Source of the DNA: Dehalococcoidia bacterium SM23_28_2
GTDB lineage: Bacteria > Chloroflexota > Dehalococcoidia > SM23-28-2
Length of the DNA: 53,467 nt
Direction of reading: 5' to 3'
Assembly (NCBI GenBank): GCA_001303545.1
Contig: LJUA01000002.1
Location: 1-53,467, forward strand
Below the pieces are notes generated by a model. It was not told the DNA's origin, made no database searches, and saw nothing but the letters and a program-made list of their open reading frames with translations. Position numbers and translations under genes: made by a program. Shown piece by piece: positions 27,033 through 35,756 of this stretch (positions are counted from its first letter, which is position 1; each line of letters begins with the position of its first letter).

Positions 27033-27893
27033 ATGCAAAACGTTGAACAGGAGACCCCCACCGAGGTGACGGTGTCCGGGAACACGCGGCGTGCCGTTCG
27101 CAGAATCGCTCCCCCGGGCGACCTGAACCGCTTACGCTGGGGGCTACGGGCCGGCGGGACGATATTCGCCATTGCTGGCGCTTTCATACTATCGCTAGCT
27201 TACGCTTCTGACGTAGGCTGGAAGTTCCACCTCCTGAACGGCCTCATCTTCTTGGCCGTCATCCTCATGGCCCAAACGCTTGCCACCTTCTCTCGTAGAA
27301 CGCACGTAGAGCAGGAGCAGCGCTACCCAACGCAGCTGTTCACCGACAGTTGCGGGTTGGAAGAGGCGGACGCGCGCGATTATCTGACCCAGCTCTTCAG
27401 CCAGGCCTATTTCCTAGAACGGTTGGAGTGGGAGCTGGAGCGGGCCCGCAGGTTGCGGATGCCCCTGGCCGTCATGGTACTGGACATCAACCAACTCGAC
27501 GCTGTCAACGACGCTTACGGGCAGAAGGTGGGAGATGTGGCACTGGCCGAACTGAGCAAGGTAATACTGAAGTGTACCCGTAGCAGTGACGTCCCTGCTC
27601 GCTTGGGCGACGACGAGTTCGGCGTGATCATGCCAGAAACCGATAGGCGTGGGGCTTTCGTGGTGGCCACGCGCATCCGGCGAACCCTGGAGGTTACCTC
27701 CGTCTACGAGCACGATGGGCAGTCCGTCAACCTGACCGTGGCGTTGGGGGTATCGGGCTTTCCTTGGGACGGCGAGAACGGCGACGAGTTGATGCAGAAG
27801 GCGGATGCCGCCATGTACGTCGTCAAGGCCACTCGCCACGCCGGCAACGATATCGAAGGCCGCGTTCCCTCCGAGTCCGGGCTGACCAGCTGA
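27033..27893 (+). CDS. Membrane GGDEF-domain protein with altered GG(D/E)EF motif
   Basis: 286 residues. Two hydrophobic segments (about residues 40-60 and 66-88) anchor it, followed by a linker and a GGDEF domain from about residue 120 (DYLTQLFSQAYFLERLEWEL, MVLDINQLDAVNDAYG). The signature reads GDDEF in RLGDDEFGVIMPETD: the second Gly of the normal motif is Asp. An inhibitory-site RxxD (RSSD) lies exactly five residues before it. So it may bind c-di-GMP without making it, or be a weak cyclase. No EAL domain or other c-di-GMP gene nearby. Confidence 0.85.
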   Translation: MQNVEQETPTEVTVSGNTRRAVRRIAPPGDLNRLRWGLRAGGTIFAIAGAFILSLAYASDVGWKFHLLNGLIFLAVILMAQTLATFSRRTHVEQEQRYPTQLFTDSCGLEEADARDYLTQLFSQAYFLERLEWELERARRLRMPLAVMVLDINQLDAVNDAYGQKVGDVALAELSKVILKCTRSSDVPARLGDDEFGVIMPETDRRGAFVVATRIRRTLEVTSVYEHDGQSVNLTVALGVSGFPWDGENGDELMQKADAAMYVVKATRHAGNDIEGRVPSESGLTS

Positions 27894-27907
27894 CGCGCCT
27901 CAACCAA

Positions 27908-28279
27908 CTAAGGCTCGATCGGCGTGCCCACGCACTGAGTGCCGCTGTCAGTGATCAGCACCAGCAGCAGGTCGTACTTGTTGAGGCTTCGCATATCGGA
28001 CATGGCGGGCCTGCCTGGGATCCACCGCTCGAAAGGCTCGCTGCTGTCCATCCAGCGGTAGGCGATGGCGTAGCCCCCCTCGATGCAGGCCAGGGCCGTC
28101 CCCGGCTCGGTCCCTGAGGGGCCCGTCCATACGAGGTTGTGCCAGCCAGACGGCCCAAGGTCGAAGCTGCGGGTGGTCTCCGGCGGCGGATAGACAGAGC
28201 CCAGGGCGTCTGGCAGCGTTGCCGCCAGAGCCAGAACCAGGGCGGCACTAATGGCTGTCGCTGCCAGCCGGCCTTTCAT
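27908..28279 (-). CDS. Small secreted protein with Trp-rich domain
   Basis: 123 residues from the ATG at 28279, which has GGGAGGG upstream. The N-terminus is a signal peptide (MKGRLAATAISAALVLALAA). The mature part contains GPSGWHNLVWTGPSG, then ALACIEGGYAIAYRWM and PFERWIPGRPAMS. This resembles a GWNLVGW-type domain seen often in secreted proteins of Dehalococcoidia and relatives (my recollection of the family). Two Cys may form a disulfide. Function unknown. Convergent with the GGDEF gene. Confidence 0.7.
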   Translation of the reverse strand: MKGRLAATAISAALVLALAATLPDALGSVYPPPETTRSFDLGPSGWHNLVWTGPSGTEPGTALACIEGGYAIAYRWMDSSEPFERWIPGRPAMSDMRSLNKYDLLLVLITDSGTQCVGTPIEP

Positions 28280-28380
28280 CGCTGGTCTTTTCCCTCCCCA
28301 TGGGCGGCGGGCATCATAGCACCGAGCGGCGGTTGGCTCAAGAGGCGCGGCCAAACCTCGGCAACACTTGCTCGGTGGTG

Positions 28381-28408
28381 TTGAGGGCTGCCCCTCGTCT
28401 GGTATATG
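28381..28408 (+). promoter_or_regulatory. Candidate promoter of holA
   Basis: TTGAGG (28381-28386), 16-base spacer, TATATG (28403-28408). The -10 box contains the ATG at 28406, so if it is real translation must begin at the next ATG, 28421, with a very short leader. Confidence 0.5.
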
Positions 28409-28420
28409 CTCGCAGCGGCT

Positions 28421-29425
28421 ATGCTGTACGTCCTCTACGGCCGCGACGATTTTTCCCTGCGGGAGGAACTGGCTCGCATCAAGGGCGAGCTGGACTCCGA
28501 CGGTATGCTTTCTTCCAATACGGACGTGCTCGATGGCCGTGAGGTTAGCCCCGAGCAGCTCATGGCCATCTGCGACACGATGCCCTTCCTCAGCGCTAAT
28601 CGGCTGGTGGTTGTGGAGGGCCTGCTCAAGCGGTTCGACTCGCCGGGGCGGCCGCGTCGGGGCGCTCGCGGCGCCAGACGTGAGAACACGGAGGCTTTGG
28701 AGCGCTGGCTGGGCCTGGCTGAGTACGCCCAGCGCATGCCGAGCACCGCGACTCTGGTTCTGGTGGACGAGGAGCTGTCGGACGGCAATCCCTTGTTGAA
28801 GGCCATCGGCTCGGTGGGGCAGGTGCGAGAGTTCCGGCCGCTAAGGCCGGGGGCCGTCCTTAAGTGGATCCTGGAGCGGGCGCAGAACCAGGGCGTCGAT
28901 ATCTCGCCGGCGGCGGCTCGCCTGCTGGCCGACCTGGTGGGAAACAACCTGTGGTTGCTGGCCAGCGAGCTTGACAAGCTGACAGCCTACGCTCAGGGCC
29001 GACGCATCGAGGGGGCGGATGTGAGGGCGCTGGTCAGCGAGGCGCGGCAGGTGAGCATCTTCGCCATGGTGGACGCCATCGTCGAGAAGCGGGCGGCTGT
29101 GGCTCTGCGCCTCTTACGCCAGTTGAGGACGGCCGGAGCGGAGGGAGGCTACCTTCTGGCCATGGTGGTCCGCCAGTATCGGCTGATCATCCAGGCCAGG
29201 GAGATGATGACAGCCGGTCTTTCCGCTCGGGAGATGGGCCAGCGGTTGGGTATCACCTCCGACTTCGTTCTCCAGCGGATTCTCGATCAGGCGCAGCGCT
29301 ACTCTCTGCCTCGTCTGAAGACAGCCTATCGGCGGTTGCTGGAGGCCGATGTCGGGGTGAAGCGGGGGCACTACGACGAGGAGGTAGCCCTGGAGCTGCT
29401 GGTGCACGACCTGGCCAGGATATGA
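28421..29425 (+). CDS. holA: DNA polymerase III delta subunit
   Basis: Clamp-loader subunit that opens the sliding clamp. About 334 residues beginning MLYVLYGRDDFSLREELARI, the typical HolA opening, with MPFLSANRLVVVEGLL, an AAA+-like lid (RLLADLVGNNLWLLASELDKL, then VSEARQVSIFAMVDAI) and a C-terminal helical collar. No Walker A, as expected for delta. The start at 28421 is chosen because the earlier ATG falls in a probable -10 box. Confidence 0.9.
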   Translation: MLYVLYGRDDFSLREELARIKGELDSDGMLSSNTDVLDGREVSPEQLMAICDTMPFLSANRLVVVEGLLKRFDSPGRPRRGARGARRENTEALERWLGLAEYAQRMPSTATLVLVDEELSDGNPLLKAIGSVGQVREFRPLRPGAVLKWILERAQNQGVDISPAAARLLADLVGNNLWLLASELDKLTAYAQGRRIEGADVRALVSEARQVSIFAMVDAIVEKRAAVALRLLRQLRTAGAEGGYLLAMVVRQYRLIIQAREMMTAGLSAREMGQRLGITSDFVLQRILDQAQRYSLPRLKTAYRRLLEADVGVKRGHYDEEVALELLVHDLARI

Positions 29426-29465
29426 GCGCGGCCGGCGGAGCGCCTTTCTGCTAGTCAGTTGTCTT

Positions 29466-30107
29466 CTAGGACGAGCGGATGGCTCCCAGGACCTTCCCCT
29501 GCACCTCCACGTTGGCGGGGTCGGTGTAGATGGGGGCCATGGCGTCGTTGGCCGGCTGAAGGCGGATGCGGCCGCTCTCCTGGTAGAAGCGCTTAAGGGT
29601 GGCCTCCTGCTCCCGCTTGAGCCAGGCGGCAACCATGTCGCCGTTGTCGGCGGTGGTGGCGGCCTCCATGAGCACGATATCGCCGTCATTCACCAGGGCG
29701 TCGATCATGGAGGAGCCCTTCACCCGCAGGCCGTAGACATTCGGGCGGCCGCCGACCATGTCGCGGGTGATCTCTATGGATTCGGAGTAGTCTATGTTGC
29801 TCCAGGTGTCGGCGGTGGGTACCGGTATCGGCTCGCCGGCGGCGATCTGGCCGATGATGGGCACGGCCACCGTCCGCGGGCGGCGACCGCCGCGCTCCAG
29901 GAGCTCGATGGCGCGCGATACCTCGCGGTCGCGGCGGATGTAGCCGTCGCCCTCCAGCTTCTTCAGGTTGTAGTCCACCACCGAGGTGGAGCTGATACCG
30001 CAGCCGTCCTGGATCTGGCGGATGCTGGGGGGATAGTCGTGTTCATCGATGAACTGGCGAATGAAACGCAGGATGCTCTGCTGTTTGGGCGAGAGGTTCT
30101 TGGCCAT
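29466..30107 (-). CDS. lexA: LexA repressor
   Basis: SOS-response repressor that self-cleaves when RecA filaments form. The 213 residues have an N-terminal winged helix (LSPKQQSILRFIRQFIDEHD, YPPSIRQIQDGCGI) and a C-terminal S24 peptidase domain. The cleavage site is Ala-Gly in IGQIAAGEPIP, the nucleophile Ser in VKGSSMIDALVNDGD, and the Lys in EATLKRFYQ. Its own promoter region has an SOS box, so autorepression is expected. Confidence 0.96.
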   Translation of the reverse strand: MAKNLSPKQQSILRFIRQFIDEHDYPPSIRQIQDGCGISSTSVVDYNLKKLEGDGYIRRDREVSRAIELLERGGRRPRTVAVPIIGQIAAGEPIPVPTADTWSNIDYSESIEITRDMVGGRPNVYGLRVKGSSMIDALVNDGDIVLMEAATTADNGDMVAAWLKREQEATLKRFYQESGRIRLQPANDAMAPIYTDPANVEVQGKVLGAIRSS

Positions 30108-30127
30108 ACGCCCCTCCTTATGTCATC

Positions 30128-30139
30128 GAACTTGTGTTC
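30128..30139. promoter_or_regulatory. SOS box (LexA operator) of lexA
   Basis: GAAC-TTGT-GTTC, matching the Gram-positive-type LexA site core GAAC-N4-GTTC. It lies between the lexA -10 box and start codon, where bound LexA would block its own transcription. An adjoining GTTC-TGTC-GAAC (30136-30147) gives a second, inverted arrangement of the same half-sites. Confidence 0.85.
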
Positions 30140-30148
30140 TGTCGAACA

Positions 30149-30177
30149 AGTATACTGGCCTGGGGGCAAGTTGTCAA
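30149..30177 (-). promoter_or_regulatory. Sigma70 promoter of lexA
   Basis: Minus strand: TTGACA (30177-30172), 17-base spacer, TATACT (30154-30149). Near-consensus. The SOS box begins 10 bases downstream of the -10 box. Confidence 0.82.
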
Positions 30178-30234
30178 TCCCTGTCGTCCGCTAGTACAAT
30201 CGCGTTTACAAGAAATGAGCAGGATAGACATGCC

Positions 30235-31014
30235 GTGAAGCCCTCTTCTCTGCGATTCGCCCGATTTCGCTACGGCCGTCGCCGGGGGTATGCCCTGGTG
30301 GAGGGCGATCTGCTCAGGCCCATAGTCGGCAGCCCCTTCGGCGCCTGGCGATCGGCTGAGGAGAGCGTGCCCCTATCGCGGGTGAGGCTGCTGGCTCCGG
30401 TGAGGCCGTCCAAGATCCTGGCGGTGGCCCTCAACTACCGTAGCCATCTGCAGCAGTTCGACCAGAGCGCGGCGCCGCCCAATCCTGAGCTGTTCCTGAA
30501 GCCGCCCTCAGCGGCTATCGGGCCGGAGGAGGCGATCGTTCTGCCCGCCGCTGCCGGACGGGTGGACTACGAAGGCGAGCTGGTAGCCGTTATCGGCCGC
30601 CGAGCCAGAGACCTGACGCCCGATGAGGCCTTAGCCCACGTGCTGGGCTATACCTGCGGCAATGATGTCAGTGCGCGCGACTGGCAGCAAGGCGACCTCC
30701 AGTGGTGGCGGGCAAAGGGCTGCGATACCTTCGCTCCCATCGGCCCCTGGATCGTCACCGGGCTCGATCCGACCAACCTGGAGCTCCGGACCCGTGTCAA
30801 CGGAGAAGTCGTTCAGAGCATCAACACTTCGCTTCTGATCTACGACGTGGCCCGGCTGGTGAGCTTCGCCAGCCAGGCGATGACCCTGGAGCCAGGCGAT
30901 ATCCTCTTCACGGGCACGCCGGGGACAACCGCGCCGCTGAAGGCAGGCGAGGTGGTGGAGGTGGACATCGGCGGCATCGGCGTCCTGCGCAATCCCGTAG
31001 AAACAGCGCTCTAG
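30235..31014 (+). CDS. Fumarylacetoacetate hydrolase-family protein
   Basis: 259 residues from a GTG at 30235. The FAH fold is shown by ILAVALNYRSHLQQF, the first metal ligands in VDYEGELVAVIGRRARD, GYTCGNDVSARDWQ, KGCDTFAPIGPWIVT and the close GDILFTGTPGTTAPLKAGEVVEV. The metal-binding Glu, Glu and Asp positions look intact. Typical members act on 2-hydroxymuconate-type or acylpyruvate substrates; the actual one is unknown. It is divergent from lexA, and its promoter must overlap that control region. Longer ORF starts run through the lexA promoter and are rejected. Confidence 0.88.
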   Translation: MKPSSLRFARFRYGRRRGYALVEGDLLRPIVGSPFGAWRSAEESVPLSRVRLLAPVRPSKILAVALNYRSHLQQFDQSAAPPNPELFLKPPSAAIGPEEAIVLPAAAGRVDYEGELVAVIGRRARDLTPDEALAHVLGYTCGNDVSARDWQQGDLQWWRAKGCDTFAPIGPWIVTGLDPTNLELRTRVNGEVVQSINTSLLIYDVARLVSFASQAMTLEPGDILFTGTPGTTAPLKAGEVVEVDIGGIGVLRNPVETAL

Positions 31015-31105
31015 CAGTTCTCCTCGACAGTGGAGAAGGGGGGAACGGCGAGCGCTCCAATGGGTCTCGCAGCTGGACAGGAGCCAGCGAGGGCAGCACA
31101 TAACA

Positions 31106-31132
31106 AGAACATCCCGGCGACCGGGATGTTCT
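31106..31132. terminator. Perfect 12-bp inverted repeat between convergent genes
   Basis: AGAACATCCCGG, loop CGA, CCGGGATGTTCT. It lies between the FAH gene (+) and the 110-residue gene (-) that converge here, so it probably serves as a bidirectional terminator. There is no long T run. Confidence 0.65.
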
Positions 31133-31155
31133 AAACCTTGGCTAAGGGTTTCTCT

Positions 31156-31488
31156 CTAGTTCTCGCTGCCCCCTGCCGAGGTACGGCTCTCCACGGACTG
31201 GACCACTTTCTGGGCCTCGGCCGACACACCTGCCGCCGCACAGTCGCGGTAGGTGGCGAAGATAGCCCTGTCGAGGAAACGCACGCCCTCCGGCTTGAGT
31301 TGGGCCCTCTGTTGCTGGCGCAGGCTCAGCAAACCATTCAGCCGCCGCAGGAAGTGAAGCTGCAGGCTTGAATAGCGATCCTCCGCCCCTTCCAGCAAGG
31401 CGGCTAGATCATCTTTGATCTCATGCCGCGCACCCAAGTACTCCATGCCAGCCTTAACCTCGCTTGGAACAACCGCCACTAATAGCAT
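31156..31488 (-). CDS. Unknown 110-residue protein paired with DUF3870 gene
   Basis: 110 residues from the ATG at 31488, preceded by GGGAGGTGA with good spacing and overlapping the end of the DUF3870 gene by 10 bases. Mostly predicted helix, rich in Leu, Arg and Glu (LEGAEDRYSSLQLHFLRRLN, then SLRQQQRAQL). No signal peptide, membrane segment or metal motif. I do not recognise it; the overlap suggests it works with the DUF3870 protein. Confidence 0.7.
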   Translation of the reverse strand: MLLVAVVPSEVKAGMEYLGARHEIKDDLAALLEGAEDRYSSLQLHFLRRLNGLLSLRQQQRAQLKPEGVRFLDRAIFATYRDCAAAGVSAEAQKVVQSVESRTSAGGSEN

Positions 31489-31946
31489 AGACCTTTCACC
31501 TCCCAAGGGGCAAGAGTATGTTGACAGACTATCGGTGAGAATTTGGTTGATAAGGGGAGAACATAGGAGGCAGAAAGCCCCTGTTGGCGGTAGCGATAAT
31601 ATGCCTCGTAGGCGTTGGCCACAGCCGTGCATGGGGCCTTCTGCGAAGGACAGACGTAGCGCTGCCTGATCTCCTCCACCGCTTCATGAGGGCCATCGCC
31701 TATGCTTCGACCGGCCAGCACTTCGTCGAGAAGCTTGGTCCCCAGGGATAGAACGCCTTTGACGGAGGTAATCAGGATGCTCCCGCTAGCTACTTCCGCT
31801 TCTAGCTCCACTGAGACCACGGATGAGGAGTCGCGCGGCGCCAGGCTGTGGGGCAGGCGGGCGTGACCCACGAAGATGACGGTTGTCTCGGTTCTCCGCG
31901 GCGAAACTCGGCCTTCCTGGGTGGGCGCGCGAGTTTTTATCTGCAT
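31479..31946 (-). CDS. DUF3870-domain protein
   Basis: 155 residues. TVIFVGHARLPHSLAP at the start, a middle strand pair and the block DEVLAGRSIGDG...EEIRQRYVCPSQKA match the layout of DUF3870 (G-x-A-K-L-P start; E-I-x-x-R-Y-x-x-x-x-Q-K-A end), a family often seen in Firmicutes and Chloroflexota with no known function. The C-terminal about 30 residues (LSASYVLPLSTKF onward) look extra. GGAAGGAAGG precedes the ATG. Confidence 0.7.
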   Translation of the reverse strand: MQIKTRAPTQEGRVSPRRTETTVIFVGHARLPHSLAPRDSSSVVSVELEAEVASGSILITSVKGVLSLGTKLLDEVLAGRSIGDGPHEAVEEIRQRYVCPSQKAPCTAVANAYEAYYRYRQQGLSASYVLPLSTKFSPIVCQHTLAPWEVKGLCY

Positions 31947-32124
31947 TCGCCCATCACCTTCCTTCCACCGTCAGGGTTGTCGGGATGCAACAGCGACGGC
32001 GCTGAGGCAACTTCTGTGAAGTACGTGAAAGGCCAGGGTCGGGCTGGTGGGATGGCCGCCGCTGACGGCTCGGCGGAGGGAGTGCTCGAGGTCCCCTTGC
32101 GCTTGGGATTCCGGACGCGATCTT

Positions 32125-35100
32125 CTAGCGTTCTGCTGGTTGCCCGCTCAAGCGACGGCGCCAGTCGTCCACCAGGCTGTAGACCACCGGGATCACCAGC
32201 AGGGTGAGGATGGTAGAGGTGAACAGCCCGCCGATGACTACCGTGCCCAGCTCGGCGGCGATGAGGACGCCCTCGTTGAGGCCCAGGGAGAGGGGGATGA
32301 GAGCGAAGATGGTGGCTATGGCGGTCATCAGGATGGGTCGGGCTCGGGCGCGTCCGCTGCGGATGAGGGCCTCGCGGGTGGGAAGGCCGCGCGCTCGTTG
32401 TTGCTCCACGAAGGTGATGAGGACGATGGCGTTGGTTACCACAATGCCGATGAGCATCAGGAAGCCGATCATCGCCGGCAGGCCGATCTCGCGCTGGGTG
32501 ATGAACAGGGCGAAGAAGCAGCCGATGGTGGCGAAGGGTAGGCTGGCCATGATGATCAAGGGGTTCACAACCGAGCCCAGGCTGGCAACCATGACGATGT
32601 AGACAACCAGGATGGCGAAGGCGAGGATAATGTACAGAGAAGCGAAGGCCTCCTCCTGCTCCTCGAAGATGCCACCCTTGCTGATTTCCACGCCGGCGGC
32701 CTTTTCCGCTTGAGCGATGGCGTCGTCTACCTTGCCGGAGACAGCGTTCAGGTTGTCGCTGGTGATGGTGCCGTAGATGGTGGCCGCTCGCCTCTGGTCG
32801 ACGCGGCTCACCTGTGCCCGTCTGTCGGTCACCGCTACCGTGGCCACGTCGCCCAGGGTGGGCGTTCCGCCTGGGGCCAGGGGCAGGGCGAGCAGATCGC
32901 CGTCGCTGCCGCTGCTGTCGTAGGCCACGCGCACGTAGACGTCGGTTGTGCGACCGTTTAGCTGCGCCTGAGTGGCCTCCTGGCCGAACAGGGCATCCCT
33001 CACCCGCTGCGACACGTCCTCGGCGCTGAGGCCGTAGGCTGAGGCCTTCTGGGAATCTACCTGCACCTCTATTTCGGGACGGGCAGACACCAGGTCACTG
33101 CTGACATTGGTCAGGTCTTCGATGGCCTTCAGGTTCAGGAGAAGCTGGTCATTAGCGTCCTGTAGGTCATCCAGGCTGTCGGCGGTGATGGTGATGTCCA
33201 CTTGGTCGGTCCCCGACACGCCGGACACCCGCTCCACGCTCACCTCTTTCTCGCCGGGCAGGGCGTTGAACTCGTCCCGCAGGCGCTCTACCTCTTCGTC
33301 CATGTCCACGCCGTCGGAGTAGCTGAGCCACATGTCGATGGTGCCGCTGGTGGGAAGGCGTCCGGAGCTCAGTTGGGCGGAGGCCAGTGCCCCACTGGGG
33401 TCAGGTTGCCCTATGATCAGGTCATAGGTCTCCAGGCCCTCTACCTGGCCCAAGATCTGCTCGATCTCCTGGGCCTTGGCGTCGGTGGTGGCCAGGCTGG
33501 TGCCGGCCGGCAGCTCGACTCTAGCGCTGATGGCATTGGGCCCTCCGCCCGGCAGGAAGCTGATGCCGATGAAGGGCAGAAGGGCAAAGCTGCCGATGAA
33601 CAAGATGATGCCGCCGGTGAGGGTGGCGAGGCGATGCCCCAAGGCCCAGCGGAGTATGGGGGTGTACATGCGTTGCAGCCAAATCTCTTCCTCCTCGTCC
33701 GGGCCGGGCGATGGGCGGGGTTGCTTGGAGGCAAAGGGAAGCAGCCGTCGCAGCCAGTCGGGGCGGCCGCGCTTCTCGGCTGCTACAGCCAGGAGGTAGC
33801 GGGCCAGGAGGGGCACCACCGTCAGGGCCACCAGCAGGGAGGCCAGCAGGGCGATGGTTACGGTGATGGCGAAGGAGAAGAAGACCTCGCCCACCAGCCC
33901 TCCGGCCAGGGCCAGGGGCAGGAAGACGGCCACCGTAGTGAGGGTGGAGGCGAAGACGGCTGTACCCACCTCGCGGGTGGCGGTGTAAGCAGCCTCCGAT
34001 AGCTTCTCGCCCTGACGGCTGTGGCGGTAGATGTTCTCCAGGACGACGATGCTATCGTCGACCACGCGGCCGATGGCCACCGTCAGGCCGGCCATGGTGA
34101 TTATGTTGAGGGTCATGCCCTGCCAGGCCAGAATGATGAGCGCTATGATGATGCTCAGGGGGATGGAGATGGCGGTCACCATAGTGGTGCGCAGGCCGGT
34201 GAGAAAGATGTAGATGACGATGACGGCAAAAAGAAACCCCAGGAGCCCCTCTCGTAGCAGGGCGTTGATTGACTCCTCGATGTAGTCTGACTGATCGAAC
34301 AGGGTGGCGATCTCTATGTCGTCGGCCAGCCGCTCGTTGAGTTGCTCGAGCTTATCCTGAACGTTGTTGGCCACCTCCACGGTGTTAGCATCGGCCTCTT
34401 TCACCACCGAGATGGCCAGACTGGGACGGCCGTTGGTGCGGCTGATGCTGGCGAAGGGGTCGGTGGCTATCTCAACCTGGCTGATGTCGCCCAGGAGAAC
34501 GGGCGACGCAGCCTCAGAGCTGGCCACCGCCAGGCCGCTGATGTCTTCCAGGGAAGTGTAGCGAGAGGTGGTGCGCACCGGCAGCACCTGCCCTTCGCTG
34601 TCGAAGATGATGCCGCTGGGGCTGGAGACGTTGTTCTCCTGCAGGGCCGTGACCACCTGCTCTGTGGTGAGCCCGTACTGGGCGAGCTCCTGGGGGTCTA
34701 GGGTGACCCAGACCTGCTGGGCGGCTGCACCCTCGATGGCCACGCGGGCGACACCGCCTACTTGCGCTATGAAGGGCAGCACGTCGCTGCGGGTTATCGT
34801 CTCCAGCTCGGAAACATCTCGCTCGCCGAAGACGGTGAAGAAGATGATGGGGAAGTCAGCAAGGTCGATGCGGTCAACGTTGGGCTGACTGGCGCCGCTG
34901 GGCAGGACAAGGTTGTCGACGCTGGCCGCGATCTCTTGCTCCATTTTATCCATGTCGGTGCCGTAGTCGAACTCGGCGATGACCACGGATAGGTTCTCGG
35001 TGGAGACGGATTGGAGCTCTTTGATCTCGCTGACGCCGGCGACGGCGTTCTCTACGGGTACGGTCACGTCGTCGAGGATGGCGTCGGGGCTGGCGCCGGG

Positions 35101-35265
35101 GTAGCTGGTAGCCACGGTGACCACCGGAAAGTCGATGTCGGGGAAGAGCTCCATCTTGAGGCGAAATACGGCGAGGACGCCTGCCACGATCACCAGAAGG
35201 GTGGCCAGGAAGACAACGGCCGGTCTGCTCAGGGCCAAACGGGTGATGCCGGTTATCCAGTCCAC
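32125..35265 (-). CDS. RND-superfamily efflux transporter
   Basis: 1046 residues from a GTG at 35265 (the longer ORF start lies inside marR). Proton-driven export protein of the AcrB/SwrC type: two halves, each with a TM-porter-TM layout. Conserved parts are LFPDIDFPVVTVATSYPGA near the start, the TM4 proton-relay region GLTVAIGRVVDDSIVVLENI with two Asp, and the second-half segment GFLMLIGIVVTNAIVLITF. No membrane-fusion or outer-membrane gene is nearby, which fits a single-membrane cell. It overlaps marR by 13 bases and is likely under MarR control. Confidence 0.93.
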   Translation of the reverse strand: MDWITGITRLALSRPAVVFLATLLVIVAGVLAVFRLKMELFPDIDFPVVTVATSYPGASPDAILDDVTVPVENAVAGVSEIKELQSVSTENLSVVIAEFDYGTDMDKMEQEIAASVDNLVLPSGASQPNVDRIDLADFPIIFFTVFGERDVSELETITRSDVLPFIAQVGGVARVAIEGAAAQQVWVTLDPQELAQYGLTTEQVVTALQENNVSSPSGIIFDSEGQVLPVRTTSRYTSLEDISGLAVASSEAASPVLLGDISQVEIATDPFASISRTNGRPSLAISVVKEADANTVEVANNVQDKLEQLNERLADDIEIATLFDQSDYIEESINALLREGLLGFLFAVIVIYIFLTGLRTTMVTAISIPLSIIIALIILAWQGMTLNIITMAGLTVAIGRVVDDSIVVLENIYRHSRQGEKLSEAAYTATREVGTAVFASTLTTVAVFLPLALAGGLVGEVFFSFAITVTIALLASLLVALTVVPLLARYLLAVAAEKRGRPDWLRRLLPFASKQPRPSPGPDEEEEIWLQRMYTPILRWALGHRLATLTGGIILFIGSFALLPFIGISFLPGGGPNAISARVELPAGTSLATTDAKAQEIEQILGQVEGLETYDLIIGQPDPSGALASAQLSSGRLPTSGTIDMWLSYSDGVDMDEEVERLRDEFNALPGEKEVSVERVSGVSGTDQVDITITADSLDDLQDANDQLLLNLKAIEDLTNVSSDLVSARPEIEVQVDSQKASAYGLSAEDVSQRVRDALFGQEATQAQLNGRTTDVYVRVAYDSSGSDGDLLALPLAPGGTPTLGDVATVAVTDRRAQVSRVDQRRAATIYGTITSDNLNAVSGKVDDAIAQAEKAAGVEISKGGIFEEQEEAFASLYIILAFAILVVYIVMVASLGSVVNPLIIMASLPFATIGCFFALFITQREIGLPAMIGFLMLIGIVVTNAIVLITFVEQQRARGLPTREALIRSGRARARPILMTAIATIFALIPLSLGLNEGVLIAAELGTVVIGGLFTSTILTLLVIPVVYSLVDDWRRRLSGQPAER

Positions 35266-35720
35266 GCGTATTGCTCCTGGCGGCGCAGGGCCCCGACGAT
35301 GATGGTCAGGGCCTGCTCGATGGTCTGCAGGTCGGCGCTGTCCATGCGGTCGAGGAGCTCGGACAGCCAGTCCTGGTGCGAGGCCCATAGCCTTTCGATG
35401 AGCTGATGGCCGTGGGTGGTCAGGCTGTTGACGATGCGGCGATGGTCGTGGCGGTCATGTCGGCGAGCGATGAGGCCTCGCTCCTTCAGCCGCTCGAGCA
35501 CGCCGTTCATGGTGGGCAGGGAGACGCCCACGGCCTCGGCCAGGCTGCTGCAGTCGAGAGAGCCGTCGACAAAGAGGGAGAAGAGCACCTTGAGCTGGGG
35601 CATGGTCAAGTCGACGCGGTTCCAATCGCGGGGGACCTGGTTGCGGGACGCCTTGAAGACCTCCTCGGAGAGGGACAGGATGCGCTCCGTTCGGTCGCGG
35701 TCTTGGACGGTCATCGGCAT
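35253..35720 (-). CDS. MarR-family transcriptional regulator
   Basis: 155 residues. Winged helix: TMPQLKVLFSLFVDGSLDCS, SLAEAVGVSLPTMNGVLERL, then the wing RHDRHDHRRIVNSLTTHG (the DxRDxR-like wing with D-R-H-D-H-R-R). It is the first gene of the operon, followed by the RND pump, the usual layout for a ligand-released repressor of an efflux system. An inverted repeat overlies its -10 box. Confidence 0.92.
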   Translation of the reverse strand: MPMTVQDRDRTERILSLSEEVFKASRNQVPRDWNRVDLTMPQLKVLFSLFVDGSLDCSSLAEAVGVSLPTMNGVLERLKERGLIARRHDRHDHRRIVNSLTTHGHQLIERLWASHQDWLSELLDRMDSADLQTIEQALTIIVGALRRQEQYAWTG

Positions 35721-35731
35721 TTATGGCGGCA

Positions 35732-35756
35732 ATACTTAGGATTGTGCTAAGTGTAT
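35732..35756. promoter_or_regulatory. Candidate MarR operator
   Basis: ATACTTAG, 7-base centre, CTAAGTGTAT: ACTTAG/CTAAGT is a perfect 6-bp palindrome with near-matching flanks. It covers the predicted -10 box of the marR-RND operon. Size and position are right for a MarR dimer. Confidence 0.65.

Noticed and set aside
33202..34002. 266-codon plus-strand frame opposite the RND pump
   Set aside because: Low-complexity shadow of the pump's coding strand; the pump has clear family motifs.
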